Under the pieces are notes generated by a model that did no database searches, had not been told where the DNA came from, and saw only the letters and a program-made list of their open reading frames with translations. DNA of 50,401 nt from positions 1 to 50,401 of the forward strand of contig JAUCBJ010003076.1 of the NCBI GenBank assembly GCA_032718475.1, given 5' to 3'. Positions within the stretch are counted from its first letter, which is position 1. Every line of letters starts with the position of its first letter. The DNA comes from Nemertoderma westbladi (lineage: Eukaryota > Xenacoelomorpha > Nemertodermatida > Nemertodermatidae). A program made the translations under genes and the position numbers. Shown piece after piece: positions 40,083 through 49,245 of this stretch.

Positions 40083-41336
40083 CTGTTGTCATGGCTGCTT
40101 GGTGCCAATAGGCGTCAGAACTTTAGAAGTTTCGGTCGGGGTGGCATAGGTAACTGCTTTCGCGTTCATGGGAAATTGTTTGGTCCGAGTTGGCGCAGCA
40201 ATAGCTATTCCTTCTGCCGCTATATGGTGATCGGTATAGTTGGATCGAGTCTCCACTACGGCCTCCCGCGAAATTAGTTGGTAGACGTCGGTGAGTTTTA
40301 GTAGCCCGCCAGCCTCTTCATGCTGATATTCGATGCGTCGCCATTCTCGTCGTAATCGATGATGGAGTCGACTGATTATCCTAATGAGAACTGTCAGTGC
40401 ATTAGCGTATTCGAGTTGTCCAATGGACCGTAAAGTTCCTATAGCATTCTTGATTTCGTCCGCGAGTCGTAAAAGATCGATCGGTTTCGAAATACTTCCT
40501 CTTCTACAGAGGTCTTCGATAATAGATTTAGCCGTGGCTACGTTGCCGCCGTAAATCGAATATAGACGGTCGTACGCCAACTCAAAGGCATCTGGAACAC
40601 AGATGAAGGTTTCCGCTAATCGTTTCAGCTCACCAGACAGAACCTGGAGCAAGTAATTAAACTTCTCCGTCGAGGTGAAGGCACACTTAGCGATCTGGGA
40701 CTCTACGTAGTCTACCAGCATACGCCAGTGCTTTGCGTTGCCAGAGAACTTCAGCAGTTGTTGTGCCGGTAATCCGTGTCTAGCCGCAAACTTCGCAATC
40801 TCGCTAACCAAATCCAACTGTCCGCGTCCCTGTTCGGTTGCGTCATCCAGTCGTTCCCTTCCGCGCGTTGTCCGTCGGTAGGAAATATTAACGGGATCTT
40901 CTTCTCGATGTTTCGGAGTCTGTCTAGTCTCCTGTTCTCTCCTTGGTGGTTGATGTTGTCTAGGTTGTTCTACTTCCACACTGGTCCGTGATCTATCCGA
41001 TGATCGCGCTTCGAGTCGCTCTTCAAGTTGAGCTAGTCGGTCCGCCATAGGTCGCATTATTTCGGCGAGTCTGTTAGTGCTAATCGTCTCAGTCAGTTGT
41101 AACACAGGTTTCTGGACGGGTGTTTCTCGTGGAGGATTGTCGATGTACTGATTCTTAGATCTCTCCTCTCGTTTGTAATCATCCGCCGCTCCAGTACGGA
41201 ATATTTCTCTCTCCATCGACTCCGAGTCGCTAGGTGAGTCGCTGTCGTCCGGATAAGGTGGTTGACGGGTTCGCGTCCGAAGTATTAATTTCGGTCGCGC
41301 TCGTCGTGGTCTGGGATCTACGGCTCTCCATTGTTC

Positions 41337-41356
41337 GGTAGGCTCGCAAGCCTTCC
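41337..41356. repeat. 20-bp palindromic unit, copy 4
   Basis: Same sequence as copy 1; read in another frame as WKACEPT. Confidence 0.85.
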
Positions 41357-41429
41357 ACGAAGTCGTAGTTCTCGTTAAACGTGGTTCGATCCTGTGGGTA
41401 CTACCCACAAGGTTAGTCCTTTGTTGTTT

Positions 41430-41449
41430 GGTAGGCTCGCAAGCCTTCC
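41430..41449. repeat. 20-bp palindromic unit, copy 5
   Basis: Same sequence as copy 1; WKACEPT frame; 93 bp from copy 4. Confidence 0.85.
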
Positions 41450-42223
41450 ACAAAGTTGTAGGTCTCGTCGAACATTGTGTCAATGGTCGTATAAAATGGT
41501 CGGGTTTTGTAGTCGGTCTGTAAATGACTGGGTTCGCACAGCACGTCACAGGTTTAACTGCTAACGGCTTACTTACCTGTTTAATTGTCATAAATGTAGG
41601 TTCCTCTCTTTCTACAAGTAGACTACGACTTACTGTAGGTGTACTATTTACTTTACCTGCTAAAATTGGCGATGAAGTTGCCCTAGGTTGCGGCATTTCC
41701 ATCACAACAAACCTGTTACCTTGCGTCGAGCGCACAGGTGATATTTCTTTAGGTTTCGTAACAAAGATCGGTTTTATCGGAGTTGTAGGTTTGAGCATAG
41801 GAATCACTTGCGGAAAACGTTTACAGTAATCCTCGACGAACTCCTCTCCTCGTTCTATCGCTCCCATACTTCCTTCCTCGATTCGCTTCTGAATCCCGCG
41901 GTATCGAGTTTCCATGCGATCCAGGGCAGACAAGTCATGTCCAGCTCGAGATTTTATAGATCTATCTCTCGCATCGAGTTTGAGGTCCGCTTGCGCGTTC
42001 GCTGCCTCGCGTGATCTACGATTTGGTTCAAACTGTAGTTGCATCTCCCTTTCACATCTAACTCCGCTTCTTGTATAGCTAATCGAGCGTTTATTTGTCT
42101 CGCTTCCAACTTGGCACGAGTGTCGGATGCTGCTTTCTTCTGTGCTAACTCTGCTGTGTTTACCGTCGCAACTCGTGCTGCAGCCGCTGCTGCCGCTTCT
42201 TGCGCCAAGTCCTCCTCTAATCT

Positions 42224-43179
42224 TCACATTTCTGAGGCTTCGAATTCGGCTTGAGCCATGAGTTTTGCAATTCTTGCTTCATCCTCTCTATGTTGTTTCT
42301 GTCCCTCGATGGCGATCTGTGCCATCTGCCGTTGCGCTTCTTCCTCGACTACTTGTTGTCGGCGTGCAACCTCCTGTTGTTGTCGAGTAATTACAGACGC
42401 TGTCCTACTAACGTCGCCAACGTCGCTCCGTACACTAACGAATGATCTATCCAGTGGTGGAATTTGGTAGGCTCGCGAGCCTTCCATAGTTAGAACTTCC
42501 GTCATCCCTCGCGGTTCGACTTGCGGTTCTTCGATCGGTACGCCGCATCTACGAAGAAATTTGGTGAGCGTCTCCAACCTCCCGTCTAGGCAATATAGTT
42601 CTTCTTCCTCTTCGGGTTCTAACAACGCGTCCGAAACTGACTCAACTAGCAGTTGATCGAACTGCTCCTGTTGAGCCAATCTTATTACTGACTTAAACTT
42701 GATGAGGCTTTCCCTCGCACTTACCAAATTATCTATTATCTTTACCTGAGTAAAGTTGTCGCCACGCAACTCTGCAAGTTCATGTAAACCTTTTAGTTTA
42801 TCTACGGAAGCATGTACCCTACTTTCTATCCTTACCTGTAATGTGTAGAACTCATATCTCGACATCGGGGCGGTTAACTCGTGTAAAACGCGAAAACCTT
42901 CTCCAAGGTTTCGAGTAATCTGGGCCATGTGTCCTCCTATACTCCTAATAACATTTTCTTGTCTTCCCGCCAAGCTTACCATGTCTGGTTCCCGTGACCT
43001 GGTCTGCGGGACTGTAAGGAAATCTTCGATTCTGCTGTCGCCACGCGTTGCGGCTTCCGGTATTTCCGTTCGGGGTACTGGAGACGCACGCGGTGTGACA
43101 TCGGTGGAATCTCGGGTTCTCCTTCTCGGTTCGTCTACTGTCGATCTGTCCGGTTCGCACGAGTCATAGTCGGTAGGTG
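42224..43179 (-). pseudogene. E4 gag, N-terminal coiled coil
   Basis: The frame is open from about 43179, but the first in-frame ATG is at 42982 (MVSLAGRQENVIRSIGG). Helical segments (YEFYTLQVRIESRVHASVDKL) precede a Gln/Glu/Arg-rich coiled coil (RQQQEVARRQQVVEEEAQRQ). A TGA at 42224-42226 interrupts it; the same frame continues with LAQEAAAAAAARVATVN to about 42050, where a one-base shift joins the next segment. The 65 open codons upstream of the ATG suggest a lost or spliced start. Confidence 0.65.
42466..42485. repeat. 20-bp palindromic unit, copy 6
   Basis: GGTAGGCTCGCGAGCCTTCC, with a fully symmetric core; read in the third frame as EGSRAYQ. Confidence 0.85.
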
Positions 43180-43249
43180 GGTATCAAGTCGAATGTGGTG
43201 TGTCACTAATGTCTTATTATATACGTCAAGTATGGGTAATAAAATGTCA

Positions 43250-43445
43250 AAGTATCAGAATGTCGAAATGTCAAAATGGCAAACTTACCTTGATATATAT
43301 ATATCATATATATACCCTAACCAGTACAAATAAAATTAACAAAGTCAGAATGTCGAAATGTCAAAATGTCGAAATGTCAAAATGTCAAACTTACCTTGAT
43401 ATATATATATCATATATATACCCTAACTGGTACAAATAAAATCAA
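43250..43445. repeat. Tandem duplication with GAAATGTCAAAATGTC motif
   Basis: Two copies of a block with GAATGTCGAAATGTCAAAATG, CAAACTTACCTTGATATATA, a self-complementary TATATATATCATATATATA tract and CCCTAACYRGTACAAATAAAAT. The second copy has an extra GTCGAAATGTCAAAAT. Confidence 0.8.
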
Positions 43446-44192
43446 AGTATATAATAAAATATGTAATAATCTAGCCTACCGGCTAAATTTGTACGAATAA
43501 GTGAGATAACGGTGTACGTTACCAAAATGTAGATCAACAAGTACAAATAATAGGCAAAACAGCAACGTCTAACGGGAAATAAGTACCAACAACACTACTA
43601 ATTAGACAGTGAAACCCACAAATTTTGAGTACTACTGTGCTCTTCAGTTTGAACGACACGAGTCGTAAAACTTACGCTCCTTTGATTTTCCAGTCGTGCA
43701 AATTCCCAAATACAAACCGGACGTGGGTCGTTCCATTTTTTGGCGTCGCGGACGAATTTTGTGTCTCCCAAACTTTGCGAAAAGCGGTCTAATCCCTCGA
43801 GGGGGCAGAAATGAGTCCTTGAGTCCTGAAAAGTCGAAGGTGAGAGTTTTACTTCTACTCTACGAAAAATCTTCCTAGGTACCGATGATACAACTTGGTC
43901 TTTAAAACCTATGTACCTTTTCAAGTACCGAAAGTAACACCGCACACACACGGCGTAAAACAAATTGCTATAAACTAACTATTAGCTAGTCAAATATTAA
44001 ATACGAAACTACTAGCTACCCTAAAGCCTACTGAAGCAACGTACAAATGTTGCCTTTCAGAAATGACAAATACTATTCCTACTAAATAATTAATAAGAAT
44101 ATCTCTTAGTGAATAGTGCGCACGCACTTTTCAGAGCGTACAAATACTATTCAGACTCTACTTAGAATATTTAATAAAAAAAATATCTCTTA

Positions 44193-44216
44193 CTGAAAAG
44201 TGCATGCACTTTTCAG
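44193..44216. other. Perfect 24-bp palindrome
   Basis: CTGAAAAGTGCA joined to its reverse complement TGCACTTTTCAG. A decayed relative lies at about 44111-44135. The half-site CTGAAAAGT is also the LTR edge at 44266 and 34708. Confidence 0.85.
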
Positions 44217-44266
44217 CGCACACAGATCTAACAATACTATACACTGATTTATATAGAATCTCTTAC

Positions 44267-46421
44267 TGAAAAGTCCAGTAGTATACCGCTTACCAGATCC
44301 TAGTAACGATGTATCTTACCGTAAGATCCAGTAATGTATACGGGCTCGTACAGTATCTGACAACAAATCCCAGTCCAGGGTATCTAAACAAACAGATACA
44401 AATACGCGAACAACTACTGGCGAGGAACAGAGCCTAGTGTCTATTCTACGAATGTGAGCGGGTCTAATGCCTATGAACTAGACAAAAGGATGCCTGTCCT
44501 CTAACCGGTGAGGCAGATGTACAGTTACGGTGACAGACCAAACTCACGGGAAAACAATCCCCACGCAGCGAATCCTAACTATCGCTGACAGACCTAAATG
44601 GCGTAACTTGCCGCGGTGTGAATTATATGGTTTATATACGAGCTAGTGGGTTAACAGACCTAGCATAACAATACTGACACCTGTACTTAATCAGTCTAAA
44701 GGGGGTTGTGCCTAAAGTAACAGTACTGACGTCAGGAAAAAACAGTCTAATAAGTAAATACTCCCTTTTTGCTGTAAATAAATATCAGATCCTAAATTTA
44801 CAAACTACGAATAGTAAATTACAAATAAATTCTGCCTAAAAGTAATATAAAGTACGCTATAACTAGTAGAACTCTAAGGGTACATATGTTTTAGGGCGTG
44901 TGTGTGTGGGTGTGTTACAATAAAACAATTTTGGTGTATCCCATTGTACTAGGTTTTAGTGATTTCTGACCAAAACAATACCGTGCGCTAGCTACGAAAA
45001 TAAGCTAGTCGCGCTCTGTAGAACTTTATACTTACAAAATGACGTCAAAGCTGTCTCCTTCCTATCCACAACTCAACCGGGCAATTACGGTGTTAGTAAC
45101 TACACCCGTGATCGGCACAAATACCAGATTCTGGTTGTAAGATAAGAAATAGGGGTTAATTGCTGCCGTACGTTAGCTGATCTGGTATACAAATTTGATT
45201 CTAGAATTTTATTGCCGCGGTGGTTAGCAGCAATACCTATCAGTACGTGGCAAGGCACGGTGGGATATTAATAAACCTCCCTAGGCCAAGCGAAGTGCCG
45301 GTAGCAGAAATACTCCTTGCCTGATCAAATATCTCAGGTTCAGACAGGGGGGGGGGGGGGGTACTAATGTATATTCTACAAAGCAAACCGGTACCGAACT
45401 GTCAGTATTGCGAATCACTAAATTATGGAACATATGCTGTCTGTGTACCTAAAATGTGCTCGCATACTGACGAACGGCAATAGTTCACACCTGTAAGAGA
45501 TACAGGTTAACCCAGGGATTTGCAATACAGGGTCCTGACTGAATCTAGCTATCTGATCCTAAATTTTGCGGCGTCCCAGGACGGCGTCACGTTTACCCTG
45601 ATCTATAGGTCTTACGTCAGGCAAGGGCGTCAAAACAAAGTCTTACCTTCCTCGGAAATCAGGTGCTGCATGGCAAAGTGGAGTATTTCGAAGGGGCGAA
45701 GGGGGTGCGCGGTCTAATCTAATGTGGGCGCTAGCGTGTTGTGGACATCTTCCCTGCGTTGCTGACGGCCTAACGGTCTAGGCGGCCATCCTCCCAATGC
45801 TTGGCTGTCCCAATGGTGGACAATTAGAAATATACATGTTCAAAAGTTTACAGTATATTTACGTAATTTACAAAGATTTATCAACCTGAACACTAACAAA
45901 TAATTCAAAGTTAACAAGATAAGTCAAGAGTAGAATAGCTAACAAGTTACAAGATAATGTGTTAACAAGTAAGATTAGGTTAGAAGTAAGATTAGTTTGT
46001 GATAACCGAAGGGCAAACCAGCCCTTATATAGCAAATCTGGGACATAGAATCCGCTAGAACCTTCCAGAGCATTCCATGGCCTCACATTGGAGCAATAAT
46101 ATACCATTCCCTATGATTGGCCCAACTCATCGTTCCATACGTTGTACGCACCTCATTGGTTTATCAAATTAGATCAAATGAAAATAAATTGCCCAAAAAT
46201 GCAAATTTCCCGACTGGGATTCGAACTCGTAACCTACAGTATCTGTAATGTAACCAACGCCTTAACCATCTGACCACTGCGCCATTAGAATTACCTACGG
46301 GTTTATGTGTACCAATATGAATAGGCATATTACATTACTGTAATTTAATCAAAATGCGTCGGATTTTAGAAAGCTTTTACGTTAAACTACAAATGCTACT
46401 TTATAGTGAAATAATCCATCA
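44267..46421 (-). repeat. E4 5' LTR (right)
   Basis: About 2155 bp, homologous to 34709-36810. It keeps the full tRNA-like segment at 46205-46290. A C/G run of about 15 G lies at 45347-45361. The outer end CCATCACG runs straight into a partial third LTR copy. Confidence 0.85.
46205..46290 (-). ncRNA. tRNA-derived (SINE-head-like) segment in the E4 LTR
   Basis: On the minus strand GGCGCAGTGGTCAGATGGTTAAGGCG resembles a pol III A box region of Leu/Ser-type tRNAs, and AGTTCGAATCC 50 bases later is a B box (GGTTCGAATCC consensus). The T-arm and acceptor bases do not pair properly, so it is a tRNA-like or SINE-derived sequence rather than a working tRNA gene. It lies about 170 bases upstream of the LTR TATA box, same strand. 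The left LTR retains only the A-box part (36652-36680). Confidence 0.5.
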
Positions 46422-46762
46422 CGTACAGTATCTGACAATAAATCCCAGTCCAAGGTGTCAAAATAAACAGATACAAAATACGCGAACTACTACTGGCGAG
46501 GAACAGAGCCTGGTGTCTATTCTAATACGTGGGTGAGTGAAATGCCCAGGCGAACTAGACAAAACAGGATACCTGGCCTCTAACTGGTGAGGCAGATGTA
46601 CAGTCTACGGTGACAGACCAAACTCACGAGGAAACAATCCCCGCGCAGCGAATCCTAACTATCGCTAATGGTCCTAAATACCGTAAACTTGCCGCCAGTG
46701 TGATTTATATGGTTTATATACGAGCTAGTTGATTAACAGACTAGCGTAACAATACTGACAGT
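46422..46762 (-). repeat. Partial third copy of the E4 LTR
   Basis: It matches 34786-35115 (CGTACAGTATCTGACAA onward) with more differences than the two main LTRs have from each other, so it is an older or different copy. It begins at the shared CG of the right LTR end and stops after AATACTGACA. Confidence 0.75.
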
Positions 46763-46768
46763 ACAAAA

Positions 46769-46817
46769 ATTAATTCTCGGTGACTTCCAAATCCTGGAAG
46801 CCTATTCAAGGCTGCCC
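46769..46817 (-). repeat. 49-bp LINE fragment
   Basis: ATTAATTCTCGGTGACTTCC and CCTATTCAAGGCTGCCC match 13866-13915 in the LINE relic with about four differences. Confidence 0.75.
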
Positions 46818-47372
46818 CTATCCGTTGGGTTGTCGCATGGTTCACTCGGTTTCGGTGGCGCCTCCTTAATCTCCCTCGCCAATTGTCTTTTATATCTCTT
46901 ACCCCTCCGACTCCTCTCCCTCCTCCTCTACTGCTACTTCCTCCGTACCTGGGTCTACCTTCCTCATTGGTAGCCAACTCGACTTATCATTAAGGAAGTG
47001 CGGCCCATGCTGCCACAACTCCTGCTTTCTCGAGAAAGAGTGGCGTACAACGCCCCTCGATAGCAGATCTGCTGGATTGTCGTCAGTTGGGCAGTAGTGC
47101 CACTTCCCTTGATCGGTCGTTGCCCTTATCTCTTCTACCATATTCGCCACAAATATAGGGTAACGTGTCTTCTCGTTGTGTAGCCACCCTAACACTACCA
47201 TAGAATCTGTCCAGTATTGCGTCTCCACTATGCTGGATATGGTGTCCATCAAGTATGCTGTCACCCTTACTCCTAATCTCGCAGCCGTTAGCTCGAGTGT
47301 CGGCACCGATGCTTAATCTGGTGGCGTCGACTTCGCTTTACTAAACGCAAGCCTGGGCGTATGAGCCCCCTT
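46818..47372 (-). pseudogene. E3 RNase H and linker
   Basis: After a TGA at 47373 (following ALYLVQ, the same codon as in E1) the frame reads TLELTAARLGVRVTAYL, QYWTDSMVVLGWLHNEKT and HYCPTDDNPADLLSRGV, then an acidic linker ending REIKEAPPKPSEPCDNPTDR at the break. A TAA lies near 47313. Confidence 0.8.
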
Positions 47373-48862
47373 TCACTGTACCAGATAAAGTGCTGCTCCA
47401 TATGCTTCCAAGGATACGTCGGAAAACATATGTAGGTCCAGATCAGTCATGTCTCCGTCCGGGAAGTATACACGTGGCATACTGTACGTCCCCATCACCT
47501 CTAGGCTCCCCGTCCACTTGTTCTTCTGTCTACTTATCTCCTCCAGAAGCTCCGCATCCCAATCGTCTTTCAACTTATACACTTTCTTTAGTATTAGTTT
47601 CCCGGTGACTAACAACATGGATGCCAGGCCTAGGGGATCGTATATCCTCGCTATGTACGACACATAGCCTCGTTTGGTATGGATTTCGGCGCCCTCTTGA
47701 CTTAGCTGATACTCATCAACTCATCCGTCTCCCGGTTCCATACGATACCTAGCGCCTTTTGCTGCAACTCCATCCTCTTATCCGCCATAATCTGTCCCTT
47801 TGCCGTTGTGGGGTTGTCTATCATTGTCTCCAGTCGTTTATCTTCTATGGCCTCCGTAAATTCTTTGGAATAGGACTGGAATTTTGTGAGGTTGAACCCA
47901 GGTCCTTTTAGGATGTCGCGAACTTCGCGTCCTATCTCGAGTATTTTTTCAACCGTGTTTCCAGATCCCATCCCATCGTCCACAATGAATCCGCGTCGAA
48001 TCATGTCGATCGCCTTCCCACTGTATTATCCCTCCTTACCCTCCACTGTGTCTCTCACAGCTGTAGTCGTTGTGAACGAGGACGATTTGGCCCCCATGTT
48101 CTGCACTACCATCTTGTACATCGGTATCTCCGACGGTTCCTCGTCGCCATTGTACCACAGGAAACTCTGACTATTGCTGTCTTGCTCCGTCACTCGGACC
48201 TGGTTGAACATGCCTTCGATTTCGCACATGAAGGCGTGCCTTCCGTTTCTAAATCTCAACAGGACCTCTATCCCCGAGTTGTAAATGTTGGGGCCTTCCA
48301 GCAGGTAGTCATTGAAGCTCTAGCCGTTAGTCTTGGCCTACGCGTCGACCACCATCCGTAGTTTGCCCTTCTTAGGATCCACATGCAGTGGCAAATAGTA
48401 GGTCCTGTCAGTGTTTGGTTCATCGACCGGTAACTCCACGGCCCACCCCCTATCAACATACTTCTTGATCGTCTTGTTGATATATTCATCCTTTTTGGGG
48501 CTCCGTTTGAGTGTTTGTTTCAACTTTCGAAGCCTTGTCAAGACCATCCTTTTGTTATCTGGTAGCGGTAACTTCGGTTGTTTCCATACCATCCCTATGG
48601 TATACAGCCCTCCTTCACACTTCATTGAGTTCTTCACGCTCTCCAGCGCCTGCTTTTCCTCCACCGAGGTCCCAACCCCGGTCTCCTTCAACCCCTCGAA
48701 GTCCTGCCGCTGCAGCCTCTTGAGTTCCTCCTCTGCTCCTTCGTCCTCCATTTCCTTCATTGTGCCAGCGAACATGCACCCTGAGGATTCCGACACGCTA
48801 AACGGAATTCTAGTCTTAATTGGGTCGCTGAGTGTCCATCCAAATGGCGTGAGAATCACCAT
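47373..48862 (-). pseudogene. pol: E3 reverse transcriptase
   Basis: It starts MVILTPFGWTLSDPIK (48862), then DRTYYLPLHV, LRMVVDA, AFMCEIEGMFNQVRV (catalytic Asp replaced by Glu: CEIEG against CDIEG in E1), and MIRRGFIVDDGMGSG (YVDD changed to IVDD). Frame breaks near 48330, 48260-48268, 48010 and 47690. RNase H begins with HMFSDVSLEAYGAALYL. Not functional. Confidence 0.85.
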
Positions 48863-48914
48863 CGGGTCTCGCTCCCTATCCTCTCCGAATATGGTCTGTA
48901 GTCTCTCGTGGGCC

Positions 48915-49245
48915 GTACACTACTGGGCGGCCTCTAATACCCAATGGATGCGCTCTTGTCCTCCCCAACGTGCTTCCCTGCCCGCTATTGGCTTATATAC
49001 TAATTGTGACTTCGCCACTCCCTGTTGGTGTTACCTCCTGGTGCTAGCCTCACCAGCTGGTTTCTCCCTCTGAGGTGGTTTGACCTCTCACCTCTCTCCT
49101 TGGCTTACGGCGTGTATCCCCCCCCCCCCCCCCAGTTGGTTATGAGGTGAGATTATTATTGGTAATCTCACATCACCTACTATATTGGTAAAATGCCACT
49201 GGTCCCATTTTGGGTGGGTAATGTAGGGAATTGAATCCGCTTACA
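48915..49245 (-). repeat. E3 5' LTR, truncated at its 3' side
   Basis: The minus strand starts TGTAAGCGGATTCAATTCCC, matching the E1 LTR start. It has the stem-loop at 49146-49172, a 16-base G run (minus strand), GAGAGGTCAAACCACCTCAG shared with E1, and TAAGCCAATAG. It runs into pol sequence at about 48915, lacking the TATA/initiator and the GTCACA end. Confidence 0.75.
49146..49172 (-). other. LTR stem-loop of E3
   Basis: GGTGAGATT (49146-49154) pairs with AATCTCAC (49164-49171), loop 9 bases. Same LTR position as the E1 and E2 stem-loops. Confidence 0.65.

Larger units (their letters stand above)
40089..42223 (-). pseudogene. gag: E4 gag, central and capsid part
   Basis: About 680 codons after a frameshift near 42050. 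The first part is disordered and charged and contains two copies of a 31-residue unit around WKACEPT (41449-41337). From about 40870 comes a BEL/Pao capsid-like region: EIAKFAARHGLPAQQLLKFSG, YVESQIAKCAFTSTEKFNYL, LLQVLSGELKRLAETF and YDRLYSIYGGNVATAKSIIEDL, the family's typical gag block (DUF1759-like in style). It ends in a TGA; the same frame resumes with zinc fingers. Confidence 0.8.
43180..44266 (-). other. E4 5' leader
   Basis: Non-coding DNA between the 5' LTR and gag. It includes a roughly 120-bp tandem duplication (43250-43445), a perfect 24-bp palindrome (44193-44216), and several TCTCTTACTGAAAAGT motifs (44102, 44186, 44260). No primer-binding site complementary to a tRNA 3' end was recognised next to the LTR. 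Confidence 0.5.
34709..46421 (-). mobile_element. E4: BEL/Pao element with 2.1-kb LTRs, integrase missing
   Basis: Two direct repeats of about 2.1 kb (34709-36810; 44267-46421), alike over nearly their whole length, flank minus-strand gag, zinc fingers, protease, RT and RNase H. The RT has FYVDDG and the gag has the BEL/Pao-type capsid region, but the lineage differs from E1-E3. The coding region stops just after RNase H and runs into the LTR, so integrase and a normal polypurine tract are absent. Flanking bases (TTAAC left, CGTAC right) do not match. The right LTR is joined to another partial LTR copy. Confidence 0.85.
46818..49245 (-). mobile_element. E3: BEL/Pao copy related to E1, gag deleted, 3' truncated
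   Basis: Minus-strand order: partial 5' LTR (49245-48915), RT, RNase H, acidic linker. The protein is clearly homologous to E1 pol over 1800-3900 (for example GDEEPSEIPMYKMVVQNMGA against GDEEPSTIPMYKMVVQNMGA). LTR sequence joins pol directly, so gag, zinc knuckle and protease are deleted. The right-hand part (integrase onward) is missing; the break at 46818 abuts the LINE scrap. Confidence 0.85.

Noticed and set aside
43598-43963. Minus-strand 121-codon frame in the E4 leader
   Set aside because: No similarity to gag or known domains, and it is upstream of the gag start.
46205-46290. Functional tRNA gene
   Set aside because: A and B boxes are present, but the T-arm and acceptor stem do not pair, and it sits inside an LTR.
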